In this document: positions 21,884 to 33,445 of the stretch, in pieces
Layout: each line of letters starts with the position of its first letter
How positions within the stretch are numbered: position 1 is the stretch's first letter
Source of the DNA: Themeda triandra
Lineage: Eukaryota; Streptophyta; Magnoliopsida; Poales; Poaceae
Direction of reading: 5' to 3'
NCBI GenBank assembly: GCA_018135685.1
Contig: JAENPR010000256.1
Location: 620,001-684,000, forward strand
Length of the DNA stretch: 64,000 nt
The notes under the pieces: model-generated
The model's database searches: none
Seen by the model: only the letters and a program-made list of their open reading frames with translations
Told to the model about the DNA's origin: nothing
Translations under genes and position numbers: made by a program

Positions 21884-24800
21884 CTAGAAATGTGCGGCGT
21901 TGCGCCGCTTATACGCCAGTGTGTGGGACAAGTCACAAGGAGTAGCAGCAGGTAGATATCCATTCTTATAGGTTGCTAAAGAGCTAATGCTTAGATACTC
22001 AAATAAGTATCATCGAAGATAGCCATAGTTCCTTAACTGAAGAACTATTGGCAATTGTGAGCAGTGAGAAAAACACAGGACACTGCTTACAACCTTGGCA
22101 TTGTAGAAACTAATATAGTATGTCATAGTTCTCTTATAACCTATCGATGCATCATCTAAGAAAATTTATATACACACATTATAATCATATGAACAGTTCT
22201 ACGCTTCCTTCCGAATCTGATACTGACTTTTTTAGTAGAGCTGTCAATTTTCTTACTACACTAATCATTGATATAGAAAACTCACACAATAGACAATATC
22301 AATATGAGATTCCAAATTTATAGGATAGATTGAAGAATAAGCCGCTCCCTAGTGTTCTTGATGTCTTCTACATTCATTCCCTCAATACACCAGAGTTGAC
22401 AACCCTAGAATTTGCAAGCTTCTCAAAATAGCTAGCTGTAAAAAAAGGTTTTTTTCATAATCTAGTGACTTTGCTGTAATAAAAAAAAGACACAAACAGT
22501 CATTAAATCATTCAAGCATGGCTTATCTACTGCTGCAAAATCACAAACCAATAGAAGCACAGGAAAGACAGAGGCCATGGTGAACATACATTCTTGTGGA
22601 GGAAGTAGACTCGGTGGTCTACAAACATTAAATAATAATATCTTGAAAGTGGAGCTACAACAAGTTGGTCTACAAGCTGCCCAGAAAAAAATTGCTTCCA
22701 GTTTCATAGCTTGATGGTAGAGCTTGCCACTAATCTCAAGCTCCTCATCAGTTAATGAGAGGTAAAGAAAGAGATGCTTCAGCACATGAATCAATTGCGT
22801 TGAAAAACATAGAGCTGCACGCAGATAATCAAAATAACTTCAACTTCCATTTTCATTCAACAAAAGTCAAAATTTAAATCATAAGCTTCACAACATATAA
22901 TGACCCAAATTAATCTAGATCTGAGGCACTTTCAACAGATCAAATTCTGTATTTAAACTAAAGAGCGCAACTGATATTTATAGCTTGGATTAACAGTAAA
23001 AGCATATCAAAATTTCATAATTCTTTGATGATGTGCTTTTATATTTGCTCGGGACATGCATACTGACCTCCATAATTGTCTTGCCAGTATCTTTAGATTT
23101 CTGGAGCCATAGACCACATGAGGAACAGAAAAGGTACAAATAGTAAGGGCAACTTACCTCTCATCATTCGTTAATTTTTAGCTTCTTCCTCGCCTGTTCC
23201 TCACGCTTCTTTTCATCATCGTCATTATTCTTAGGAAAAACTCCAAAAACGATTACACATTATATTCATCAGTTCTTTGTAATTGTTTTTTTGTTAATAG
23301 AAAAAGGGCTACCTGTGATTCTATATGTTTCTCTATGGTATATCAAGCACTGTAGTTATTTGAAATATTATTAGAAGCTGAGAAATGGGATAATTTGTAT
23401 GAGACACTAAGAATACACATGCACTTACTCAGACTGGTGGTGGTGTATGTCCATATCTTGTATATCTATGAATCTAGGATTGTATGATGATGATGCCTAC
23501 AACAAGTGTATAGTTTATTCTCAAAAAAAAGTGTATAGTTAGGACAAATGCGTGTAATAAAATATGGAATAAAGAATAATTTTTCCTTTTTTTTACGCCT
23601 GCTCGATCAAAACTTGTTTGCAAAGAAGCAATCAATTTTTAGATGCAGTCATAGTTCAATAAAATACAAGCTAGTGTCAACTGAAGGCATTATATACACA
23701 AGGCAACATAAGGCAACTAAAGCCATTATATACACAAAAAAGATACTTATGTATAGGAGTTCAGATCCAAAGTGGTATGTACCTTATACATTGATCACAG
23801 GGTTCATACAAAAGTAGCTTGTACACTTTATTTGGGGACAGTGTGACTAAGCCAATCATATCAACCTATAATGACATATTTACAAAGCATAATAAAATGA
23901 TTACAAATGGATAACTATTAATGAATCAAATTTGTTTTTAAGCTAATTGATAGCATGGAGAAGAGATAAATATAGCTTATCATATGAGTACAAAGGCAGT
24001 GTCGACAATAAGTAATAAGAACTTCATCAAGTATTTAGTAAAAATAAATGTCAGTTGCTATGGCATTCTTCAATGAAAAAATATACAAATATGAACTTTC
24101 ACACGGATATGATTGCAGTAGCAACCAAAGACAAGCCTCTGATTTCTGCTGATAATTTAGGCTCTGATCATGCTACACTTTCAGCTACTTCCAGTGTTTT
24201 ATGATTTCTCATGACAAACATCAGAATGTTGTTTAAATAAAAACTCAATGAAGTATTTGCTATTGATTAGAAGGTAAGGTACATTGCAAATATACATTCA
24301 ATCCACATCATAATTCTGGTATGGAATTAGTATATGTCAACACTAACTTGTACGGAATCAGTATATGTCAACACTAACTTGGCAATGCCTCTAAGCAGAA
24401 ACGCATTTGATCCCTTTCCTGCATGTTGTATTGAAACAATATCAAACATTGAGAACAGAGGACATATACCTGTTTCTCAAAATATATGTCTGAAGCTCTC
24501 CAAAACAAAGGAGACAATTTATTATAATGCAAAAGATGGTTGTGCATATGCATTTCTCCACGTAAGGCCACATCATAACAGATCTAATAAAATTGGTGTT
24601 GCAATTTGTAAAGCCCTAGGGAGAGTAACAAATGCAAACATATTTTCCACGGGTAAAGGATAAAGTTATGAATCTAACAAAATTGATTTCACATTATTTG
24701 GATATATAGTTATTTTATTAGGATTTTCACATGTTCCTGTATGGATTAGTACTACAATTGTGCAAGTTCTTATTAGCATGTACTGTACATTTTCTGGAGA

Positions 24801-25449
24801 GGACGAAGGAGCAAACCTGGCTTTAGATTCCCGTTCAACAAGCATTCAAAAGGGTGCGTCCGCGCTGCTAGCCTGCCTCCGGCATCCGCCCGACTCGCCG
24901 CTCACGATTTTCGCTGCCTATAATGCCGCCGGGGACGCCACGCCGAGGTCGTCGTTGGAGGGGGCCGTCGGTGTGGTACGCCGGAGTGGCCGCAGCTGCT
25001 TTGCCCGCGCCCCGTGCCCGCTCCGGGCTAGCCGGAGCCGCCACGCCCGCACCCCTGCTCGCGCCGGGGTCGCCGGGGCCGCCACGCCCGCACCCCTGCT
25101 CGTGCCGAGGTCACCGGGGCCGCCGCTTCCGCACCCCTGTCTGCGCCGAGGTCTCCTGGTTCGCTATGGCCACCAGCCGCGCCCGCGGCAACGGTGGCGG
25201 CCCTACGGCTGTACCTCGCCCGCGTCGGCTGCCGAGAGGAGGGAGGAGCAGTCGAGGGCGAGGGGAGCGGTCAAAGGCCCGCGAAGGTTCTTTGTGGTTC
25301 TGGTGGAGGATGAAGCGGGTAGGAGACCCGAACCAATACGCATTGGACGGACCAGATCGCCTGATGGCTCGATCCAATGGCTAGCGGGTTTGCGGGCGAC
25401 GTGGCCCGATCCACCAGCCCGCTTTTGGTGCAGAAGTCGTATATAGAGA
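21884..25449 (-). mobile_element. Probable non-autonomous Helitron with captured gene pieces
   Basis: On the minus strand the 3' end is a strong hairpin (GCGGCG-CAA-CGCCGC, about 21893-21907), then CTAG|T ending at 21884. The 5' end is read as A|TCTCTATATAC at 25449. The element would be about 3.57 kb with no Rep/helicase. Its 5' side (about 24840-25440) is GC-rich like captured first-exon DNA with a 41-bp minisatellite. Exon-like pieces on the minus strand are DEELEISGKLYHQAMKLEA near 22680-22745 and a Lys/Glu-rich tail (EEQARKKLKINE) ending near 23175. Both lack a complete gene structure and I do not know the parents. The 3' end is more certain than the 5' end. Confidence 0.55.
25036..25158 (+). 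repeat. GC-rich minisatellite, 41-bp unit, about three copies
   Basis: GCCGCCACGCCCGCACCCCT starts near 25036 and recurs at 41-bp spacing, the third copy being more diverged. It lies in the captured GC-rich part of the Helitron and makes long frames open on the plus strand, which I do not take as genes. Confidence 0.8.
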
Positions 25450-26485
25450 TTCAAAACCTATCCATGTTACATGTTAATCCTCAGTTCTCTCTGATTGATT
25501 ACGCGGGCGGGCGAATGCGTGCGCCTCTCATCCTACGTCCTTTCAGTACTCAGTTCCTTGCATACATTTAGACTATGCATTATATATGTCCTTTTAGTAA
25601 TTAATGTATACACATTCCTGATTCTGGTCTAAGAAATGCTTAAATTCTTCCTTCTATACTGCCTTCTAAGAAAAGATTATTTTAGTCATTTATTGTTCTT
25701 AAGGCTAGCAAACCATTACCCATATGTGGTATGCATGCCTTTCTTGTGGCAAGGATCACAATATCGCAGTTAACGGTACCCATGTTTCTTTATTTACTAA
25801 TCTTCTGCCAAATGTGAAGGAAAATTTGCCCACATATATACGAAGTTCTGGATGATGGTGAACTTGGCTGGAAGCCTAATCGCTCTGAAGACGATGAACA
25901 TGCTGAGAGTCAGATCGCAGCAAGGACCTCCACTGATCATTCCTGCGGTCTGCTTGATGATGGCCTAATCTAATAATTGTGTCGAGCACTCTAATGCTTT
26001 TGTACAACTAAATCTAACCGCTACCTACCAAACTTAGCCCCTGTTTATTCGTACACAAAAAAAAAAACATAGGCCAACTAAAATGTAAGATGTTGTAAGA
26101 ATAGTTCCATGTATAATAGTTACATAATCATACTTGGAGCGACTCCTATGCTATTTCATATTGTGCTATGCTACGCAATATTATTTAATTCTATTTCTAC
26201 AACTTTGTATGTGTGTATGAAACATACATAGTTGGCCAACTATTCCTAACAATGAGTCGAATCTCACTTTGCTTGAAGTATTCAGTTTACTCCAAAATTT
26301 CAGCCACAGTCTATTAGCCAAGAGTGTATCAATGACATTAGTACTCAGTTTGCTCCTAATTGCAACCACACTGTATGTATCTTGATGCTTTGCCATGTTG
26401 ATTATATTTGTGTTTTTCAGTTCTCCGTGTACCAGGCCAATCCACATTATCTAGCTACTTCTCACAACGTTCCTCAAATTGGCTA
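25450..26485. other. Intergenic DNA with one exon-like fragment
   Basis: About 25848-25974 on the plus strand reads LDDGELGWKPNRSEDD through to a TAA and follows an AG, so it may be the last exon of an unidentified gene fragment, perhaps carried by the plus-strand Helitron that ends at 26523. The remainder is AT-rich without visible coding. Confidence 0.3.
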
Positions 26486-26490
26486 CCACA

Positions 26491-26523
26491 CGGGGGCACG
26501 GGCGCGCGCGCCCCTGATACTAG
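26491..26523 (+). mobile_element. Possible Helitron 3' terminus (plus strand)
   Basis: A GC palindrome (GGGCGCGCGCGCCC, about 26500-26514) is followed by a few bases and CTAG|T. This matches the 3' end rule for Helitrons. The 5' end was not located, and a GC palindrome plus CTAG can occur by chance. Confidence 0.35.
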
Positions 26524-27200
26524 TTATAGACGTCGCCGCAGGCGGTGAAGGCAAAGAGAAGGGGCTGGGCAGAGTAAGCGACACGAAAGGGACCGAGTCA
26601 GCAAGATAACGGGCCAACTCATGCGTGAAAAGGCACAGAGCGGCTCTCATCTCACTTTACCCGTCGACATGCGTTTCTCTTACTACCTTCTCTTTCCTAT
26701 GTGTGCTTGTAGAGGTTTAAACGACCCGATTGAGGTTTGCTCTGCTCCATCTCACATCCTGCTCTCATTCATGTTCTCAGACTCAGAATCTATTGAGTAA
26801 ATCATTGAACCAGCCGAGTCGAAGATGGATGCATAGACTTCAATAGCTTCCTCTCTCCGTTCGAGGAAAGAAACGGATACAGAACTTACTGCCAATCAAC
26901 AGGTTCAGAGTACGCAAGAAGATTCATGCCACAATTAAAAGCAGTAAACCACGATGACGAAACGCTCAGTTCAATCTGGAGTGATGTGTTCCCATATGCC
27001 AAAGTGGTAATATTAGAGGCTTGGACCGGTCGTGACGTGCAATTAACAGGCTATGTTTACACCATACATACCAACGTCTAGAGGTCAGCAGAGAGGCAGC
27101 ACGATGATCCAGTTAATATGGTTTTCTTCGCCTGGAGTAGCCACATTATGTTTAGTTCCAGTTTATTCGCCTGGAGTAGCAATTACGTCTGGAAGATGCC
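26524..27200. other. Intergenic region downstream of KNL2
   Basis: I see no gene or clear repeat. It should include the KNL2 3' UTR near 27000-27200. Confidence 0.35.
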
Positions 27201-30200
27201 TCATTTAGTCCTTCTCTTCTTCCTTTGATAAGTTTTAAATTCACTCCCTGCAGAGCAAAGCACAAAAGTTGCATGATATGAAAACTACGTACACTTAGCG
27301 AAACTAGGTACAGTTCTCTCAAAACATTGAGGACAACAGAATACACCAAAGAGAGATTCAGAGCAAACCTTTCGGCATTGCTGGCGAATCTAGACCAATG
27401 ACACCTGTGATCGATCGATCCTACAAGAATAAGGCACACTTAGCGAGACTCTAAGCACAGGAAAGGCATTGGAAAAAAAAAAACACATTGCACAAAATCA
27501 GAATATGATAATTCACCATTTATCTAAACTTTCTTCGAGATTGTCTCGCGTTGAAAAATAAAAAATGCCATGACAGTAATGCATTGGTGGTGAGAATTTT
27601 AAAATAAGAATCCATGAGTACCTAAACTTTGAAATGTATATCACAGGACATGCATCTTTACTAACCAACTTCATCACTTGGTTTATACTTCTACTTCACA
27701 AACTGCACAACTTCCAGGGGTTTAATTGAGGTGAATCATCAAATTTCATTCTTGCCACTGATAAATTTATGCTAGTCATATAATTACCTCGCTATCACAT
27801 ACTGAATTAAGGGATCTAGAAATGTGCACAAATTCAGTGGCATTTAGCAAATCACAGTATTCCACATTGCAATCATGCAAATGTTCAGGCTCTTAGTGCA
27901 ACGGAAAGTTCATTTGCCAAATTTAAGGTATCATGTACTACCTACCCTTTCAGTTAAAACATAAGTATAGTATATGTGTTCTTATGCCACAAAGTAGCTA
28001 AGATTGGACAACATAACAAATAGAAAAGACAAACAAACCCTTCCATAGACAATGAATTGGCACCCTTCATTCAATTGGGGTACTACCACCCGACCTGAAA
28101 TAAAATTTCCATCCTTTAGCACAGTGAGTACTTGGAATGAAGCAGCAGAGTCAAACAACCAAAGATTGTTGCCAAATAAACAACCAAAGACATGCCTGAT
28201 CTGGTTCTTTTAAGTTTGAGGTCTTCAGGTGTGGACATAGACAACGACGTTGCCTTACCACGAGTAAGCGGAGACCAAAGGACCTAATGTGATTCAGGAA
28301 CATTGCAATAAATACACTTAGATATCAATTTCATGCTACTGAATCAAGATAAATTATCCCAACAACATCAGAATATGTACTTGAAGCATGACCACTTTTG
28401 CAACAGCTCAATCTCAAGCAAAATACTTAGGGCCCATGTGCTTAGCAGATTTGGACATGGATCTACCAACAGGATAGGCAAACAAAAGTGGCAGGTAGCC
28501 AATGGAGCTACTGGAATGAGGCCGTCATTGCTCAGGCCAAATATTTAGTAACTTAGTATGGCTGAGCATGTGGGGGAGCGCATACGTCTCCAGGCTCCTT
28601 TGCTTGTGTGCTTCTCCTGCTCAAGTGCACGCATGACATGGCTGTGATGAGGTTTCTAATGTCAAAGCCTAGCAGCAAAGAGACAAGCTTTGTCCTTTGT
28701 GCAGACTGCAGAGCAGGTAACAAATTAGCAGCTAGAATTTATTTGGTCAAATTTTGATTCCACAGTTACTCGGCAAAGCAAACAAAATATACTGGATCAC
28801 ATTTCTGATTCCACACAGAATCAAATTGGATCCTCAATGCAATTCATCAAGTCAATTCCACAAACCAAATGAGAGTGTTATAGATCTATATCCCATCATC
28901 AAGTTACAACTGTAAAACGCTAATGCTTGCAATCATGGACTTTCTGAAGTTTATGACAACAAAATGAATAAAAATTTGCACTTACCTGTGAAACTGGGCT
29001 CCTGGTCTCATGAGATCTTGTAGCACTCCGATGCTTTTCATGTGAAATTTTTTGTTTCTTTGGCCGGCCTATAGGCTGCTTTCCAAGACACAGGTCAATC
29101 TACTTCATATATATGGATATACATAAAATGAGTAACACAAATAGGATAATAGGCTGAAATACGCTAAATATGAACATGTCATCATGAACAGACAACAAAT
29201 AGGATAACAAGTCATTAACAATATAGAACACTGCAAGATGCCTATTAGCAAACATGCTTGAGATCCGGTGGACCACAATCAGAGACTTGGACATCTGAAC
29301 AAGCTGAAAGCAGACATTTCTTGATCCAATACTACCTTGTTATTTGAAGCTCTGTGCCTATTTTCCCCACTGGTTTTGGCGCATCGTTTGTAGACTTTGC
29401 CAACCATAACACCTTGATTCTTCAAACAAGCCACTGGAGTTTTGTTATGATCTAAATTACAAACATAGACATTATTAGAAATTAGAAACACCAATAAAAA
29501 GATGTATTTCTAGGATTAAATATACGTTCTAACATAGTTACGTGTACCTATTGCTGGAGTACTGTCTACTGCTTCACTGACAGCATTATTTGTACATTGC
29601 ATAGTAGGAGCTAAAGAAACATCATTAGCAATGTCATCATGGCCTCTTTCCTTTGAAGGGAAGCCTGCAATCAAAACTATTTCCACATTATTCACCACTT
29701 TTTTGATGGAGTTGTGCATCTTTCATTGTCATCGTTTAAAGCAACAGCACCTTCATTTGTTGGAATATCACCATCACAGGTGTGATTCTCCAATATTGGT
29801 GTTCCATTTGTCACAGAGGGAGTGTTTTGCACATCATGCAGGTTGCAACTTTGCCACCAGCGTGGAAATCCGAGCATGAAATCTTGACAGACCTGCATGC
29901 ACGGTTTGCAGTCAATAGCAAGGCATTCGTGAGAGCAGTGCATGGCTGAATGATCCTTTTGGACATGCATATCTAGAATAACTTTCAGCCAGAGGGGTAG
30001 CAATAGAATGAAAGGATAGAAGGAGAAGCATTCACTTAAAAAAAGTTGTCCAACAACATGTGCTCCTCGATACAACATTCCCATAAAAGGTTTTCAACTA
30101 GTACCTGAAGCAAGAAACAGAAAAGAGGATGTGCATACCGTATCTGAATATCCATTGCCAAGCATTCGCAAATTATTGAGGCCACCACTGAGGACAAGTA

Positions 30201-30987
30201 TGGTTCCATCTTCGGACTCGAGAATCTCAGGCGCATGACATTTTGCAATGTGTGTAGGTTCAAGTTCATACAATCTTTGGTTCCTGTCAGAGCAGGCAAC
30301 AGATAAATATTTTTTTATCAGCAAAAAATCCCTCACTCTTTCAAGAGGAAAAGCAGCCTACTTCAGAAGACTCTTGTTAGGCTGCACTCCAATTCACTCC
30401 ATTCCACATGGGTTTGGACTAATTTTCAACTTGAATCCCTCCCCAACCCATGTGGATTGGGGTGGGTTGGAGTGCAGCCAGACAAGAAGTTCCACCATGC
30501 TTCAGTCAAGGCGTTAATCGCCCTCCTATGTACTTACGGACACAAGGCATAAACATTGATAAACACTGAGAAAATTAAATCGGCCTATTCTTTAGGCGTT
30601 AAGTACCAATTTGCAATTTCAAATCTGTATCCCCTTCCGCTCTGAAGATAAAGAAATGCTTACAATCTGAATGTGCCGGCGACAGCGATCTTCTGGTCGT
30701 CCCCTTCCACGGTTGCCAGCCACCACTCCATCAGCTCGACCTAGACACCCGAAGTGCAGGCGCCCGCGCGCGCGCAGCACCAAATCGCGTCAGCGCACAC
30801 GCGTCTCAGCCAATATAATGGAGAATGGGAGTGGGGGAAGGAAAGGAAAGGAACACAATCGACACGCGCCCTAGGGCGGGCGACGGGGGGTACGAACCGA
30901 GGGCTGCTCGTCGGCGGCGGCGTCATGGTCGACGTCGGCGGCGGCGGAGGAGGAGAACGGGCGGCGAGGGGTCTCCGCCGGGGGCAT
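27201..30987 (-). CDS. KNL2: KNL2-type centromere assembly factor with SANTA domain and CENPC-k-like motif
   Basis: Eleven exons: 30987-30898, 30740-30664, 30283-30139, 29892-29772, 29664-29548, 29451-29336, 29099-28986, 28283-28196, 28094-28039, 27420-27369, 27247-27201. They keep one frame from ATG to TGA and give 340 residues. The SANTA domain covers about residues 31-118 (VELMEWWLATVEGDD, IAVAGTF, LESEDGTILVLSGGLN, VCQDFMLGFPRWW). In plants KNL2 binds centromeres and helps load CENH3. A basic RPKKQK segment follows. Exons 8-9 encode RTRSGRVVVPQL, matching the CENPC-k core of KNL2, and the C-terminus is a basic KKRRTK signal. Intron 8 uses a GC donor (CAG|GCATGT), and the exon-4 donor (GTGATA) was chosen because it alone keeps the frame. 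An in-frame alternative terminal exon (28711-28553) is possible. Arabidopsis KNL2 is longer, so this is a compact paralogue; which grass type it is cannot be settled here. Confidence 0.85.
30380..30479. mobile_element. 100-bp foldback MITE in intron 2 of KNL2
   Basis: The ends GGCTGCACTCCAA and TTGGAGTGCAGCC are inverted copies, and the arms carry CCATTCCACATGG and CCCATGTGGATTGG-like sequence, so the whole element folds on itself. No clear target duplication remains. Confidence 0.65.
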
Positions 30988-31962
30988 CTCGAATCCTGAA
31001 TCCCGAAGGATAGGTAGGGGACGAGCACGGGGAGAACCGGAACCGGAAGCAGGCAGCGGACGCGGACTTCTGGTGGACTTCTGGTGGCTCCGGCTACTCA
31101 GCTACTCCTACTCAGCAGCCAGCCATTTAACTTTAACTGCGGGCTTGCACAGGATTTTTCTTCGTGATCTCCAAATTAGACATATATTTTTTAGAAATTA
31201 TCTTCATGTTTTGGTTACAAGTATTCTTTTAAGTGCTTTCCTATTTGGTTTAGATCGTTAAAAAATGTCTCTAGGCCTCTAAAAAACTTAACTTTTACAA
31301 ACTCATATTCCCATCGAAACTACTAACGACTTCATGTACCAACTTCAGTGGACACCTGGAGGCAAACGACCCGCACTCAAACTGGGAGCTATCCACACAG
31401 AATTAAAAGAGAGAAAAAGGATGACCCCTTATAAACACCACCACCTCACTCTGGGTCAAGCTATAAGGGGTTGTTTGCATTAATAGACAACTGAGATAGA
31501 GGTAAGATCTAACCATAACGAAGGGCCTCTTGTCGAGTGGGTTTTTTCAGAAAAAAATAAATAGAATACACATATACGTGTGTATTCGGTGTTATTGCAC
31601 CTTTCCCGCGGACGTGGTTAGAGCCTCTCAATCTCTTTCTTTGCATGTCTAGAGTCACACACTCACACACACGCGTGTGTACATGTGTATATGCATCCTG
31701 TTGTACCTTCTAAAAAAATTCAAACCTATAATAAGTCACGTCAGACTCTATCGCGATCTATTTATTACCCTCCTATTTATTGTATTTTCTGATGATGTGA
31801 CGCATATTTACCTCGAAGATTGTGGACATAGAGTCTAAATAAGACTTGGAGTCTTGATTTTTCTATCTCTCTTCAATAAATATACCGCCACATCAAAAAA
31901 ACACAATAAATAGGAGGAATAAATAGTCTCTGACTGGTAGAGTCTGCACCGTGAATGCCCTA

Positions 31963-31968
<6 letters not shown>
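30988..31968. other. KNL2 upstream region and intergenic DNA
   Basis: The first 120 bp are GC-rich, as expected for the KNL2 5' UTR and promoter. The rest is AT-rich and contains a short (AC/GT)-rich patch near 31655-31690. No gene is seen. Confidence 0.35.

Positions 31969-32031
<63 letters not shown>
31969..32031 (+). repeat. (TA)n microsatellite, left flank of a composite element
   Basis: About 31 TA units without interruption. A second TA tract lies at 36646-36675, at the other edge of the composite element. Confidence 0.95.
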
Positions 32032-32034
<3 letters not shown>

Positions 32035-32279
32035 TTACTATAGGGAGCCATGGGCTTCCAATAACATAGGGGAAGCTCCAGTCCAAACCGGCGTTGATGG
32101 TTGAACCAAACCAGCTCCCGCCGTCCAACCTGTCCTGCCACCACGTGGGGCTGTCGGCGGAGCTCACTTCCCAGCGCCTGGTCCACTCCGGCACTGGTTC
32201 AAATTCATTTGAATCTCAAGAGACTCCTTATATCAAAAAAAAAAAAAAATCTCGCATCTTTATCCTCTCGTTCACTCAC

Positions 32280-33440
32280 GGCCGACGCAAGCAGCTCTCC
32301 CCACCACGGCGCGAGCACCGCCGGTGGCGTATCCAGGCGCTCGGCCGCTCGCTTCCCCACCACGGCGCGAGCACCGCCGGCGGCGCGGTGGGCTCCCGAG
32401 CAGCGCGGTGGCGCGGCCGCCCCTCTCGGTCTTCGCCTTTCCCCGGCCGGTGGCGAGCGGTCCTCGCCGGCTCACCCTTCCTTGGTCGCGGTCCACCCCT
32501 TCTCCCTCCACTGCGCCACGCGGGCTTGCTCCCCACCGGCGGCGCACCTCCTCGCGACGAGCGGTCCACCCCCACCCGATGAGCTGCGGCGGCGCGGTGG
32601 CCCCGGAGCTCGGCGGCGCGGCCCGAATCCTGCCCCGACCCTCGACGAAGCTCCCCCGGGCGTGCGGGCGGAGCCGCCCCTCCCCGACCTCACACCCTAC
32701 TTCCTCGACGCGGCCCCACGCGCCCCTCATCGAGCAGCAGCGGTGGCAGCCCGGCCTCCACCACCAGCGGCCGCGCGATGCGGCCCTCTCTTCCCCAACA
32801 CGCAGCGGCGTCGCACCGGCCCTCCCCGAGGAGCGGCGACGGCGCGCGGCCCGGCCTCCCCGAGGAACGGCGACGGCGCGGCCCGGCCTTCTCCCGGCGA
32901 TGGAGCTAGCTTCCTCTCGTCCGGACGACGGCGCGGCCTTGGTCTTCCCCTTCCCAGCGACGGCGCGTGGCTTCCTCCCCTCCCGGCTATGCGTGGTCGG
33001 CGATGGCGGCGGCCCGTCCCCTTCCACAGTAGCCTCCCCTACCCATACTCGCAGCGGATCCGGTCTCTCCGGCAAGGAGATCGGCGGCGCCCCCTCTCTC
33101 CCTCTCCTCGCGTGGCAAGGGGAAGACCAGGGAAGGCCTGGATGCGGCCGCCCGCCGCACGCCCTGGATCGTGGCCCGAGCACCGGCGGTGGCGCGGTGC
33201 CGCGCCTCCCCACTCCGCGACGGCGACGGCGGACCCTGCACCACGACCCCTGCTCCACGACGCGTCCCTCCACCGCCACCGCCCCTGCACCGCGATCCCT
33301 GCTCCGTGACTCCCTGCTACGCAAGGAGGCTCCTGCTCCGCGACGGCGACGACGCGCCCCTGCACCGCGACGGCGAGGAGGCGCCCCTGCGCCGCGACGG
33401 CAAGGACGACGGCGGCCCTGACCCTCCCCGTGCCCGCTAC
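32280..33440. other. GC-rich block open on both strands, probably captured first-exon or UTR DNA
   Basis: Frames of about 365-403 codons are open on both strands here. They are made of Ala/Pro/Arg-rich low-complexity sequence, with no conserved domain and with antisense frames just as long, so base composition explains them. A local duplication (CCACCACGGCGCGAGCACCG near 32301 and 32357) is present. I do not call a gene. Confidence 0.5.
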
Positions 33441-33445
33441 GGTGA

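Noticed and set aside
24760..25446. 228-codon plus-strand frame with repeated Pro/Ala-rich segments
   Set aside because: It arises from a 41-bp GC-rich minisatellite in captured DNA. There is no domain, and the boundaries coincide with the Helitron end.
28553..28711. Alternative last exon of KNL2 with an in-frame stop
   Set aside because: It has a good acceptor (TCTGCAG) and keeps phase, but skipping it gives a longer protein with the CENPC-k core and a basic C-terminus. It remains possible as an alternative 3' end.
31969..32186. Frames with long Tyr-Ile repeats
   Set aside because: They are translations of the (TA)n microsatellite and not proteins.
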